Below, piece after piece: positions 42,458-50,924 of a DNA stretch of 50,998 nt. The notes under the pieces are model-generated. The model saw only the letters and a program-made list of their open reading frames with translations. It had not been told where the DNA came from and did no database searches. Position 1 is the stretch's first letter. Every line of letters starts with the position of its first letter. Source of the DNA: Fuerstiella sp. (lineage in GTDB: Bacteria > Planctomycetota > Planctomycetia > Planctomycetales > Planctomycetaceae); the NCBI GenBank assembly GCA_022843805.1, contig JALHMY010000072.1, positions 1-50,998 of the forward strand. Reading direction: 5' to 3'. Position numbers and translations under genes: made by a program.

Positions 42458-44227
42458 ATGACATTCGCATTCTTTGTTCGGCTGGTCACAACAATTTTTG
42501 TTACTGCCGCAATTTCCGGCTCCGCAATGTCTCAGACTGCGGATGAAAAGCTGGATCGGTTTTTCAGGGCATGGCTGGACGAAACCTTCCAGATGCGTCC
42601 GCTGGATGCCACAATGCTCGGTGACCACCGATTTGACCATCTTCTTGATGATATCTCCCCGGAAGCGCGAGACCGATGGTTAAACTTCTCCCGTGTCGTA
42701 CTTGAGACTCTTCCCAAAGAAGTCCCATGGGACCAGTTAAGCCGGAATGGTCAGATCGATTTTGAGATATTGAAGAGCGAGCTCACGCGAAGCATCTGGC
42801 TGGCCGAGAATACCCGACCGTTTGAAGAGGATCCCCGGACTTACGGCAGTTACATCAGCGACTGCGTGTATACACTGCTTGTCCAGTCCACGTTACCAAA
42901 AGAAACGAACCTGAAGAATGCGATTTCCCGCATGTCTCAGATTCCGCGAATCGTACAAACCGCACAACAAACGCTGCGAGACATCCCACCGTCTGTCCTG
43001 GAGACGGCCATCATTCAGAATCGCGGGGCAATCGGATTTTACGAGAAGGGGATTTTTGAACTTGCAGGCGATACTCCACAACTGCAGTCACTTCGAGCTG
43101 CAACCGTTCCAGTTATCGAGGCTTTAAAGCAGCATCAGCTGTTTCTGGAGAACTGTCGGCTGACACGAGCCAACGGTGAATGGCGACTGGGGCGTGATCG
43201 ATTTGCGGAAAAGCTGGAACTGGTACTGGATGCCGGCCTCACGGCCGATCAGGTGCTGGCCGATGCGGAGTCTGAATTTACAAGAGTTCAGAACGATATG
43301 TATGTGATTGCCCGGCAGATGTGGAGTCAGTATTTCCCGAAGGTTCCTCTGCCGCCGGATGACATGCCTGGCCGGCGATCCACGATTGCTCAGGTCATCC
43401 GGGCTGTCAGTCAGGAACACGGTACGCCCGATACGCTTATCGAGGATGCTCGGGCGACGGTGGATCGAATCAAACAGTTTATTCGCGAGAAGGACATTCT
43501 GCGACTGCCGGAACCGGACCGCTGTCAGATCATCGAGATGCCGGAATTTCGTCGCGGGAATTCAGCCGCATATCTCGATTCCGCGCTGCCTCTGGATCCG
43601 CTCGGAGTGAGTTCATATGCGGTGAGTCCACCACCAGCCGACTGGGATGCTGCTCGAGTGAACAGTTTCCTCGAAGAATACAATCAGCATATGCTGCAGG
43701 TGCTGACCATACATGAAGCCTATCCGGGGCATTACGTTCAGCTGGAGTATTCCAACCGCTGTCCGTCCCTGGTGCGAAGAGTGCTTCAGTCGGGAGTCTT
43801 CATTGAAGGGTGGGCTGTTTATACCGAACAGACGCTGCTGGATCAGGGGTACGGTGAGGGCAATCCGGCCTTAAGGCTGAATCAGCTGAAGTTCTATCTT
43901 CGAGCTGTTGTCAACACGATTCTGGATCACCGAATGCACTGTACTCTGATGACGGATGATGAAGCGCTCGACCTGCTGATGGAAGGCGCCTATCAGTCAG
44001 AAGGCGAAGCCCGCCTGAAGATCATTAGGGCGAAACAAAGTTCGGTTCAGCTAAGCACCTATTTCGTGGGGCGAATGGCCCATTACCGTCTTCGTCAGGA
44101 GATTCAGCGGGAGATGGGTGAGCAATTTGAACTGGGACGCTATCACGAAGCCGTGCTGGACCACGGCTCAGTTCCGATGAAGTATCTGCCCGAACTGGTC
44201 CGCACGCGTCTGCAAAAGCCCCGCTGA
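42458..44227 (+). CDS. DUF885 family exported metallohydrolase-like protein
   Basis: 589 residues from the ATG at 42458, which gives a signal-like N-terminus, FFVRLVTTIFVTAAISGSAM; longer frames to 42278 contain non-hydrophobic, repeat-poor sequence. The zinc-type motif HEAYPGH lies at 419-425, followed by EGWAVYTE (450-457), the DUF885 hallmark. AGADTL-like repeats are absent. LDRFFRAWLDETFQMRPLDA and LGDHRFDHLLDDISPEARDR at the start also fit the family. Probably a peptidase- or carboxypeptidase-like exported enzyme; the substrate is not known. Confidence 0.88.
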   Translation: MTFAFFVRLVTTIFVTAAISGSAMSQTADEKLDRFFRAWLDETFQMRPLDATMLGDHRFDHLLDDISPEARDRWLNFSRVVLETLPKEVPWDQLSRNGQIDFEILKSELTRSIWLAENTRPFEEDPRTYGSYISDCVYTLLVQSTLPKETNLKNAISRMSQIPRIVQTAQQTLRDIPPSVLETAIIQNRGAIGFYEKGIFELAGDTPQLQSLRAATVPVIEALKQHQLFLENCRLTRANGEWRLGRDRFAEKLELVLDAGLTADQVLADAESEFTRVQNDMYVIARQMWSQYFPKVPLPPDDMPGRRSTIAQVIRAVSQEHGTPDTLIEDARATVDRIKQFIREKDILRLPEPDRCQIIEMPEFRRGNSAAYLDSALPLDPLGVSSYAVSPPPADWDAARVNSFLEEYNQHMLQVLTIHEAYPGHYVQLEYSNRCPSLVRRVLQSGVFIEGWAVYTEQTLLDQGYGEGNPALRLNQLKFYLRAVVNTILDHRMHCTLMTDDEALDLLMEGAYQSEGEARLKIIRAKQSSVQLSTYFVGRMAHYRLRQEIQREMGEQFELGRYHEAVLDHGSVPMKYLPELVRTRLQKPR

Positions 44228-44237
44228 GTATGTCCAC

Positions 44238-44377
44238 CACGTAGTCGAGTCTCTCCGAGACTCGCGGTTCCTGCGTCTCGGAGAGACGCCGGAACCGATG
44301 ATTGACGTGCAAACTTCTCCGCCTGATTGCGACTCCGAGCGATGCATTCGCGAGTCTCGGAGAGACTCGCCTACGTG
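44238..44377. repeat. REP/BIME-like palindromic element
   Basis: Outer inverted ends 44238-44266 and 44349-44377 agree at 28 of 29 positions (CACGTAG.CGAGTCTCTCCGA...). Each arm is a hairpin with a 3-base loop: CGAGTCTC-TCC-GAGACTCG on the left and the inverted copy on the right, with GTAG just before the hairpin in both. A third palindrome (44266-44296: GGTTCCTGCGTCTC-GGA-GAGACGCCGGAACC, one mismatch) sits between them. The order GTAG-hairpin...inverted hairpin-CTAC is the layout of a BIME made of two REP sequences. It lies between two convergent genes and gives the minus-strand gene its stop codon. Confidence 0.85.
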
Positions 44378-44862
44378 CCCAATGGCAGCATTCCGCAGAG
44401 TTTTCTTTCCCGATCGCGGAGTTCGTCGATCATGTTGTGGATTTGCTGCATTTCTCTCGGGGTCATTGATTGGGGCGTTTTTTTATCGTCGTCCGACTGT
44501 GCTTTGGGAACGCCTTTCTTTTCCGCAATAGAATCACTATTCCCCGATCGGTATGCACCTGGCGACTGAGCCGCCTCGTTACCCTGACCCTGAGTTGACA
44601 TGCTGGAACCGGAAGAATCGTTTGATACGGAATCCTGGGCGGTTCGGGGCTGAGAGATCAGCAGAAGCAGACTACACACAGCGACCACGCACAGCCCTGC
44701 CTGAATTCGTGTTTTCCACCACGCCTTTCGGACCTGTCGATGGCAGTCTGCCATCACGCGCAGTTTGAGACCGGAAGAAAGTTGGAGCTCGGGCAGCGCA
44801 TCGCGGATGAGCTGATGTTCTGGAAGGATGGGGTCCGGACGATGTTTGGAATAATCATTCAT
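44371..44862 (-). CDS. Single-pass anti-sigma-like protein of an ECF pair
   Basis: A 163-residue protein with one membrane helix at about 53-72 (AGLCVVAVCSLLLLIS). The cytoplasmic N-terminus includes ELQLSSGLKLRVMADCHRQV RKAWWKTR (in parts). The C-terminal, outside, half is Ser/Gln-rich then helical (MQQIHNMIDELRDRERKLC). It lies 188 bp downstream of the ECF sigma gene, same direction, so it is likely its partner. No zinc-finger anti-sigma motif is visible. The last five codons and the stop come from the inverted repeat at 44238-44377. Confidence 0.7.
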   Translation of the reverse strand: MNDYSKHRPDPILPEHQLIRDALPELQLSSGLKLRVMADCHRQVRKAWWKTRIQAGLCVVAVCSLLLLISQPRTAQDSVSNDSSGSSMSTQGQGNEAAQSPGAYRSGNSDSIAEKKGVPKAQSDDDKKTPQSMTPREMQQIHNMIDELRDRERKLCGMLPLGT

Positions 44863-45050
44863 TGTCAGTTGTGCAGGTCAGAAGCCTGTTTTATGCAATA
44901 CGAAATCAGCAGAAAAACGCTGACAGAATCAAAAGGGTTTAATCGGATTCTACGACGAGTGTTGCGATTTTCATGTTGTTTCCACAATTCTGGATCGATG
45001 GCAAATTTTCGTGCCCTGAGATCCATGTCTTAACTCAAAGGGAAAATCAA

Positions 45051-45611
45051 TCATTTGACGAGCGGCTCAAGACTTCTCTGCAGTTTTTCCATGGCGTAGC
45101 GATAACGGCTGGCAACAGTATTCTGGGACAACTCCAGTGCCTCAGCAATTTCTGCAAAAGTCAGATCCTCCCAGTGCTTCAGGATCACCACTTCATACTG
45201 TGATTTTGGAAGGGTTTTCAGGATTCTGCGGACAGTATCCGTTGTCTCTTCATACACCATCATCGATTCGGCCGACTGATCTGATGACGTGGGTGTTTCA
45301 ACGATTTCGTTGCCTCCGCGATTTCGTTTTTGCAACAATCGCAGTGACTCATTACGCACAATTCGAATCAAATAAGGCCATGGAGCTTCCGCACGGGCCA
45401 GAAGGCCCGGCTTTGCAGCCAGTCGCGAAAACGCCCCCTGGAGAGCGTCTTCCGCATCAGGCTGATTTCCGGTAATTGTCATTGCCAGGCGAACCAGCCG
45501 CTGAGCAGTGAGGTCAAACATTATTGCAAGCGCGTTCTCCACATCCTGCGTCAGGCCTTCCACGCAGCGCTGAAAAGCGACTGGAAATTCGTTGTTTTCG
45601 CTCAGTGTCAC
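45051..45611 (-). CDS. ECF RNA polymerase sigma factor
   Basis: A 186-residue sigma factor. Region 2 includes QRLVRLAMTITGNQPDAEDA LQGAF (in parts) with the typical DAEDALQ motif; region 4 has LPKSQYEVVILKHWEDLTFA then EIAEALELSQNTVASRYRYA, a helix-turn-helix. Region 2.4 looks standard. Its partner is probably the anti-sigma-like membrane protein downstream. It is divergent from asd, with a 208-bp gap. Confidence 0.93.
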   Translation of the reverse strand: MTLSENNEFPVAFQRCVEGLTQDVENALAIMFDLTAQRLVRLAMTITGNQPDAEDALQGAFSRLAAKPGLLARAEAPWPYLIRIVRNESLRLLQKRNRGGNEIVETPTSSDQSAESMMVYEETTDTVRRILKTLPKSQYEVVILKHWEDLTFAEIAEALELSQNTVASRYRYAMEKLQRSLEPLVK

Positions 45612-45806
45612 GGCAGATCCAGAGAGAGCAGAATGACAGAAGTTTGTCTGCCTGAATTCAAAATTCTCTGCGAGAACGATATTTTCCCGAGCACAATAAC
45701 GCCAGTGGAGAGAGTTCAGCAGGCCAGGTGGTCTGTTAGGATTCGCTCGTTGTCAAAAAAATCGCTGTAAAACTGGGGTCGGCGTTCGTTTTTTGCTTGC
45801 TTTTTC

Positions 45807-45811
45807 AGGAG
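45807..45811 (+). promoter_or_regulatory. Ribosome binding site that fixes the asd start
   Basis: AGGAG sits 8 bases before a GTG at 45820. It decides the start in favour of GTG 45820 over the TTG at 45793, which has no such site. The resulting protein begins MFDTVAVMGATGAVG, the expected N-terminus of the enzyme. Confidence 0.8.
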
Positions 45812-45819
45812 TTTTGTTT

Positions 45820-46827
45820 GTGTTTGACACTGTGGCGGTGATGGGTGCGACAGGCGCTGTCGGACGAATTATTCTGGAGTTGCTTGAGCAGCGAGAATTC
45901 CCCGCTCGAAAGTTTCGATTTCTGGCGTCCAAACGCAGTGCCGGTCAGGTGATCAGTTTTAAAGGACAGTCCATCGTCGTGGAGGAACTGACGCACGACT
46001 GTTTTCAGGGAATCAGTCTGCTGATCGCCAGCACTCCGGATGAAACAGCCGCCGAGTTTTTACCGTCGGCACTGAAGGCCGGTGTGAAAGTCATTGACGA
46101 ATCCGGCTACTGGCGAATGAAACCGGAAGTCGCTCTGGTGATTCCCGAAATCAACCCGGAAGCCGCCTTGAATGCGAAAGGAATTATTGCCAGCCCCAAC
46201 TGTTCAACAACTCAGATGGCACTCGCGCTAAAGCCCCTGCATGATGCCGCTCGAGTCAGGCGAGTGATTGTCAGCACCTACCAGGCAACCAGTGGCGCGG
46301 GATTGCAGGGAACCGCCGATCTGATCGAAGGAACTCGAGCAGCACTGGACGGTCGAGACTATCAGTATCAGGTCTTTAAATATCCCATCGCCTTTAACGC
46401 TATTCCTCAGATTGGCGGTTTTAAACAGGATGGATACACCAGCGAAGAACTGAAAATGGTTTACGAAACGCGAAAAATTCTGGGTGATGAATCCATCCAG
46501 GTTTGCCCAACCTGCATTCGTATTCCTGTCAGCAACTGCCACAGTGAAAGCATCAATGTGGAGACAGAGCGACCTGTGTCAGTGGAGGAAGCACGTGAAC
46601 TGTTCAGCCGGACGCCCGGAATAGCGGTCGTCGACGATCCGGCAAACTCGCAGTACCCAATGCCATCCAATTGCGATGGTCGCCATGAAGTTTTCATTGG
46701 AAGAATTCGTAAAGACCTTTCCAACCCCAATTGCCTGGCGTTCTGGTGCGTTTCGGATAACCTGAGAAAAGGTGCTGCCACGAATGCCGTGCAGATCGCA
46801 GAATTGCTGTCAAAGCATCATGGCTGA
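45820..46827 (+). CDS. asd: Aspartate-semialdehyde dehydrogenase
   Basis: 335 residues from the GTG at 45820. It reduces aspartyl phosphate to aspartate semialdehyde, the branch point to lysine/diaminopimelate, threonine and methionine. NADP motif VMGATGAVGRIILELLEQRE; catalytic Cys in ASPNCSTTQMALALKPL; the Arg/His region GRHEVFIGRIRKD. RVIVSTYQATSGAGLQGTAD also matches. It ends overlapping the next gene's ATG (ATGGCTGA), implying coupling. Supplies diaminopimelate for cell wall synthesis where present. Confidence 0.96.
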   Translation: MFDTVAVMGATGAVGRIILELLEQREFPARKFRFLASKRSAGQVISFKGQSIVVEELTHDCFQGISLLIASTPDETAAEFLPSALKAGVKVIDESGYWRMKPEVALVIPEINPEAALNAKGIIASPNCSTTQMALALKPLHDAARVRRVIVSTYQATSGAGLQGTADLIEGTRAALDGRDYQYQVFKYPIAFNAIPQIGGFKQDGYTSEELKMVYETRKILGDESIQVCPTCIRIPVSNCHSESINVETERPVSVEEARELFSRTPGIAVVDDPANSQYPMPSNCDGRHEVFIGRIRKDLSNPNCLAFWCVSDNLRKGAATNAVQIAELLSKHHG

Positions 46828-47908
46828 TCAGACACGCAGCAGTTGCGGGCTGAAGAGACTCGCAAGGGTCTGTCATGTCGTCTGTTGGCAGAGTGGCTCC
46901 TGGACAGCCGGAGCCACTCATCTTCATCTTTTACGTTCACTGATTCCTGCTCTGACCATTGCGGTTTTATCCGGATGCGGTGGTTCGGCCAGTAACTCGT
47001 CCGCCAGCAACTCAACAGACGAAAGCTCGGCGGCAGCAACCACAGATCGGTCACAGATTCGTGTTTGTGTCACCAGTCAACCGCTGCTGGAGATGGCCCG
47101 GCTGGTTGCCGGTGAACAGGCAGCAGTCGAAAACATGATTCCGAGCGGAGAAAGGTCTTTATTCTGGAAGCCGGGTGCGGAGGAGGTTCGCAGGCTTCAG
47201 TCTGCCGATCTGATCCTGATACATGGGGCGGGCTTCGAACCGTGGCTGAACCGAATTTCTGTTCCGGAGTCTGCGATTGTTGATACCTGTTCCGTTTTTG
47301 AAGATCAGCGGATTCGTGTTTCGGATGCAGTCGTTCATCAGCACGGACCTGATGGAGAACACAGTCATGAGGGAGTTGTCAGGCAGACATGGCTGGACCC
47401 TGAACTCGCGGTGGCTCAGCTGAATCAGATCGTCCTCGCGTTCACAAAACTGCGTCCGCAGTATGCCGATGAATTTTTGCGGCGTGCTGTACCTTTGATT
47501 CACAGGCTGGAAGCGACCGACTCGCAGATTGAAGCCCTTGCGGCTCAAACTTCCGAAGAAAACCTGACAATTTTGTCGGACGGTCCGTACTACCAGCATC
47601 TGACTCGCCGACTGAAGTGGAAGCTGGACCCACTGCCCTGGCCGGAAGCCACTTCAGACCTGTCAGAAGCTGATCGGCAGCAGCTTAGAGAGCGAGCGGA
47701 AAAGTCTGCTAACCGTTTATTTTTTGTCCGGATGGACCGAAGCGACTCGGCAGCAAAGTTGGCTGAATCTGCAGGACTGACGCCTGTATTCATCGATCTT
47801 TGCGAGGGAATCTCCGACACTGACGCATCACTGGATGAGCGACTGCAGCAAAACACAGTGCGGCTCACCGAGGCATTAAATTCGAAGCTATTGCATCAAT
47901 CCAGGTGA
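46820..47908 (+). CDS. ZnuA-like metal-binding lipoprotein, ligands altered
   Basis: About 362 residues from the ATG at 46820, which overlaps the asd stop. A lipobox, LTIAVLSGC (Cys 53), ends an unusually long leader. The fold is that of cluster-9 ABC substrate-binding proteins (ZnuA/TroA): RVCVTSQPLLEMARLVAGEQ, ADLILIHGAGFEPWLNRI, a His-rich loop HQHGPDGEHSHEG (173-185) and LAESAGLTPVFIDLCEG. Yet the usual ligand positions read ERSLFWKP (His expected near 112), RQTWLDP (His expected near 189) and SDGPYYQ (His expected near 254), so three of the four standard ligands look replaced. No ABC transporter genes follow. It may bind another metal or a different ligand. Confidence 0.8.
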   Translation: MADQTRSSCGLKRLARVCHVVCWQSGSWTAGATHLHLLRSLIPALTIAVLSGCGGSASNSSASNSTDESSAAATTDRSQIRVCVTSQPLLEMARLVAGEQAAVENMIPSGERSLFWKPGAEEVRRLQSADLILIHGAGFEPWLNRISVPESAIVDTCSVFEDQRIRVSDAVVHQHGPDGEHSHEGVVRQTWLDPELAVAQLNQIVLAFTKLRPQYADEFLRRAVPLIHRLEATDSQIEALAAQTSEENLTILSDGPYYQHLTRRLKWKLDPLPWPEATSDLSEADRQQLRERAEKSANRLFFVRMDRSDSAAKLAESAGLTPVFIDLCEGISDTDASLDERLQQNTVRLTEALNSKLLHQSR

Positions 47909-47974
47909 CAGCACTCGCCAGAGCGTCCGGCAGTTACTCAAATTTAGAAGAACGAAGAGTCGGAGTGATTTTCA

Positions 47975-48784
47975 TTGTCGAAGGCAAACAAGTACACGGA
48001 TGCGGATTTGCAGGAAAGGTCGTTGTTGCGTGCAACGCTGCCGCGGCATATCGCTGTCATCATGGACGGCAACGGGCGCTGGGCTCAGCAGAGAGGCCTG
48101 CCACGGATTGAAGGACATCGTCGAGGTGTTCGGTCGGTCCGCTGCATGGTTGAGGAGTGCTCGCGGCTGGGGCTTCAGCAGCTAACTCTGTTTTGCTTTT
48201 CCAGTGAAAACTGGAAGCGACCGAAACGAGAACTCACACTGCTGATGCACCTGCTCAAGCAATATGTGATTGAAGAACGGCGGGAGATCATGAGGCAGGG
48301 CCTGAGATTCCGTGTCATCGGGAAGATTCAGGATCTTGATCCTCTGATTCAGACGGAGATTCAGAAGACGGTTAGTGCTTCTGAAGCAAACACAGGGATG
48401 ACGCTGTGTCTGGCGGTCAACTATGGTGCCCGGCTTGAAATCACAGAGGCAGTGCAGGCAATCGCAGAAGAAGTTCGAGCCGGCCGGATTGATCCCGAAG
48501 CCATTGACGAAAACGTTGTTTCAAGCCACCTGATGACAGCTGGAATGCCCGACCCGGATCTTGTCATTCGAACGGCTGGTGAAATGCGAATCAGCAATTT
48601 TTTGCTGTGGCAAATCAGCTATGCGGAACTGTGGGTGTCTCAGAAGCACTGGCCCGAGTTTCGAGAGCCTGATCTGCATCAGGCTCTGAGCAGCTATGCG
48701 TCAAGGGATCGAAGATTCGGCGGACTGTCAGAAACGGCTTCGTCTGAAATTGATGCGTCAGAAGATCTGACCAGTATTGTCTGA
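47975..48784 (+). CDS. uppS: Isoprenyl transferase (undecaprenyl diphosphate synthase)
   Basis: 269 residues with a TTG start; GGAG at 47962-47965 lies 9 bases upstream. It condenses isopentenyl diphosphate onto farnesyl diphosphate to make the lipid carrier for cell wall and polysaccharide synthesis. Signature motifs: HIAVIMDGNGRWAQQRGLPR, FSSENWKRPKREL and VIRTAGEMRISNFLLWQISY. The catalytic Asp is in MDGNG. The usual RTS/G-GE reads RTAGE, a mild change. Followed by cdsA in the same direction. Confidence 0.95.
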   Translation: MSKANKYTDADLQERSLLRATLPRHIAVIMDGNGRWAQQRGLPRIEGHRRGVRSVRCMVEECSRLGLQQLTLFCFSSENWKRPKRELTLLMHLLKQYVIEERREIMRQGLRFRVIGKIQDLDPLIQTEIQKTVSASEANTGMTLCLAVNYGARLEITEAVQAIAEEVRAGRIDPEAIDENVVSSHLMTAGMPDPDLVIRTAGEMRISNFLLWQISYAELWVSQKHWPEFREPDLHQALSSYASRDRRFGGLSETASSEIDASEDLTSIV

Positions 48785-48861
48785 GCTGGCTTCTTTCAGA
48801 TCTCGTCGGATCCCTGTCTGTTATCTGAACAGGTCATGAAGAATTTTGAAGGTTGAAAAGG

Positions 48862-49797
48862 ATGCTGGGCTGGCGAATTCTGATTTCCTGTATTCTGGTT
48901 CCATCGCTGATCGGCCTGTTCTGGCTGGACGCATCGTCAGGTCCGAAGGCTCTGATTCTGTTATGCTTTTGCCTTCTGGCAGCCGGCAGAAACTGTTATG
49001 AGCTGACAGGCCTGCTGAGAACGAGAAACATGTGGCCTTCGTTTTCACTGACGCTGCTGTGCAGTCTGCTGACGATTCTTGCCGGCTGGGGACATGCCCT
49101 TTTGTCAGGCAGCGATTTGTCAGGCAACAGTCTGTCAGGCAGCAATAACCTGAACGGACTGCTCATTTCTCTTGGCTGGATCTGTTCGGGAATCACGCTT
49201 TCATTTCTGTTGCTGCTGGTTCGCGAAGCGATCGTTTACGAAGAACCGGGGCGGTCGATGGAATCGCTCGGATGTAATCTGCTGACTGTGTTTTATGCTG
49301 GTGGGTTGCTGGCTGTGACTGCTCAGTTTCGCTGGTTCCCGGATACTCGGCTGGCCTGGTTTGCCATTGGATCCATGATCATCAGTGTGAAATGCGGAGA
49401 CATCGGAGCGTACGCATTTGGAAGACTCTGGGGAAAACGAAAGATGGCCCCGAAACTCAGCCCCGGTAAAACCTGGATGGGGTTTGTTGGTGCGTTATTT
49501 GGCAGCATGCTGGGCGGCTGGTTGTGGCTGCAGTTTGGCGGTGCCCTGTTTGACGCTCGCCCGGTCGCGGCCACACTTCCCGTTGTTCTGAGCTATTGCC
49601 TTTGTCTGGGAATTGTGGGTTTGACAGGTGATCTGTGTGAATCACTGATCAAACGTGATGTGCAGAAAAAGGATGCGGCCGCACTGATGCCCGGATTTGG
49701 AGGATTGCTGGATTTGCTGGACAGTCCACTGTTTGCCGGCCCCGTGGCACTCGCGTGGTGGCATTTTTTACCACCGGCCGGCATCCCGATGCCGTGA
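48862..49797 (+). CDS. cdsA: Phosphatidate cytidylyltransferase (CDP-diglyceride synthase)
   Basis: 311 residues from the ATG at 48862, supported by GAAGG at 48848-48852. It makes CDP-diacylglycerol from phosphatidate and CTP. Seven or eight membrane helices along the length. The C-terminal signature is ESLIKRDVQKKDAAALMPGF GGLLDLLDSPLFAGP (in two parts); the consensus PGHGGxLDR reads PGFGGLLDL here, a common variant. WGKRKMAPKLSPGKTWMGFV is the other hallmark. Tandem with uppS, both envelope lipid genes. Convergent with ispE. Confidence 0.94.
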   Translation: MLGWRILISCILVPSLIGLFWLDASSGPKALILLCFCLLAAGRNCYELTGLLRTRNMWPSFSLTLLCSLLTILAGWGHALLSGSDLSGNSLSGSNNLNGLLISLGWICSGITLSFLLLLVREAIVYEEPGRSMESLGCNLLTVFYAGGLLAVTAQFRWFPDTRLAWFAIGSMIISVKCGDIGAYAFGRLWGKRKMAPKLSPGKTWMGFVGALFGSMLGGWLWLQFGGALFDARPVAATLPVVLSYCLCLGIVGLTGDLCESLIKRDVQKKDAAALMPGFGGLLDLLDSPLFAGPVALAWWHFLPPAGIPMP

Positions 49798-49836
49798 ACA
49801 TTTCCGAACATACGATCAGGCCGGATCAATCCTGTC

Positions 49837-50742
49837 TCAGCACTCCAGAACCCACACGGGAAAACGTGTGCAGCTTTCCAGAATAGCTCGTTGTCGGCAG
49901 GCATCCCGATGGTTTTCGGCAATGACAAAACACGTTGATCCACTGCCCGACATAAATGCGGGGCGTCCGAGTCTTCCGGGGATCCACGAAAGTAGTTCCG
50001 ACATCTCAGGATTCGACTCGCAGGCGGCTTCCGTCAAACGATTGAAGCAATGCTGCGAAAGTGCTTTTGGAGAGTGGCTCTTCAGGCAGGCAACAACGCT
50101 GGCCGAAGAACGTGGCTGATTGCAGAACACCGTTCGTCGAAACACCTCGCCTGTGCTGTTTCCCCGATGAGGACGCACCGCCACAAAATACAGCCGACTG
50201 GCGACCGAAATGGGTTCGATAATTTCTCCTCGCCCGCGACAAACGGCCGCGCGAGCACCGCTGAGCAGAAAATTGATATCGCTGCCATGGACCGCGGCGA
50301 TTGAATGCAGATCTGCTGGCGGAAGCTGAGTTTTCCAGAGCTGATTGAGTGCCAGCAGTGTGGTGGCCGCGTTACTGGATCCACCGGCAAGTCCCGCAGC
50401 CGCGGGAATTCTCTTCTGGACGCAGATTTCGGCACCAAAACAACTGCCTGTCCGCTCCTGAAGAGACTTTGCTGCCCGTATGATGAGATTTGTGTCATCG
50501 AGAGGAAAACCGCTGGCGGAAGCTGGCACGGAACCAGCGGCGAGGCTCAGTCGAATTTCCGGCCGGGGCAGAACCTGAAAATGCAGCTGGTCAGAGAACG
50601 CCGTTCGAAGCATAACGGTTTCGAGCTCGTGAAATCCGTCGGGACGCTTCCCCAGTATTTCGAGGAACACGTTAATCTTGGCGGGGCTCTGCAGTGTCAT
50701 GCAGGAGATGAGGTCCGGGTTGCATTGTGAAACAGTCATCAT
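49837..50742 (-). CDS. ispE: 4-diphosphocytidyl-2-C-methyl-D-erythritol kinase
   Basis: About 301 residues from 50742; the ATG at 50700 is a second choice. It phosphorylates CDP-methylerythritol in the MEP isoprenoid pathway. Motifs: SPAKINVFLEILGKRPDGFH (Lys near start), IPAAAGLAGGSSNAATTLL (GHMP ATP loop) and HGSDINFLLSGARAAVCRGR with the catalytic Asp. FMSGSGSTCFVI near the C-terminus is the third GHMP motif. The precursor supply fits uppS upstream on the other strand. Confidence 0.94.
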   Translation of the reverse strand: MMTVSQCNPDLISCMTLQSPAKINVFLEILGKRPDGFHELETVMLRTAFSDQLHFQVLPRPEIRLSLAAGSVPASASGFPLDDTNLIIRAAKSLQERTGSCFGAEICVQKRIPAAAGLAGGSSNAATTLLALNQLWKTQLPPADLHSIAAVHGSDINFLLSGARAAVCRGRGEIIEPISVASRLYFVAVRPHRGNSTGEVFRRTVFCNQPRSSASVVACLKSHSPKALSQHCFNRLTEAACESNPEMSELLSWIPGRLGRPAFMSGSGSTCFVIAENHRDACRQRAILESCTRFPVWVLEC

Positions 50743-50924
50743 CCGGACCTGTATTGGTTCAGCGTAACTTGTGAAATCGGTGCACGAGAATAACACAGAC
50801 GTGTCGTGAGGCGGACAGAGGAGGGATTGGATGTTGGTTTGGCCATTGCATGGGGGCCAGCTTCCAAACGCCAGGATCAATCCCACAGGCCATTAACGTC
50901 TCATGCGTTTCAATGAATGCACCA

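Noticed and set aside
42160..42546. 128-residue frame ahead of the DUF885 gene
   Set aside because: Low-complexity, Cys-rich mixture; overlaps the signal peptide region of the real gene in another frame.
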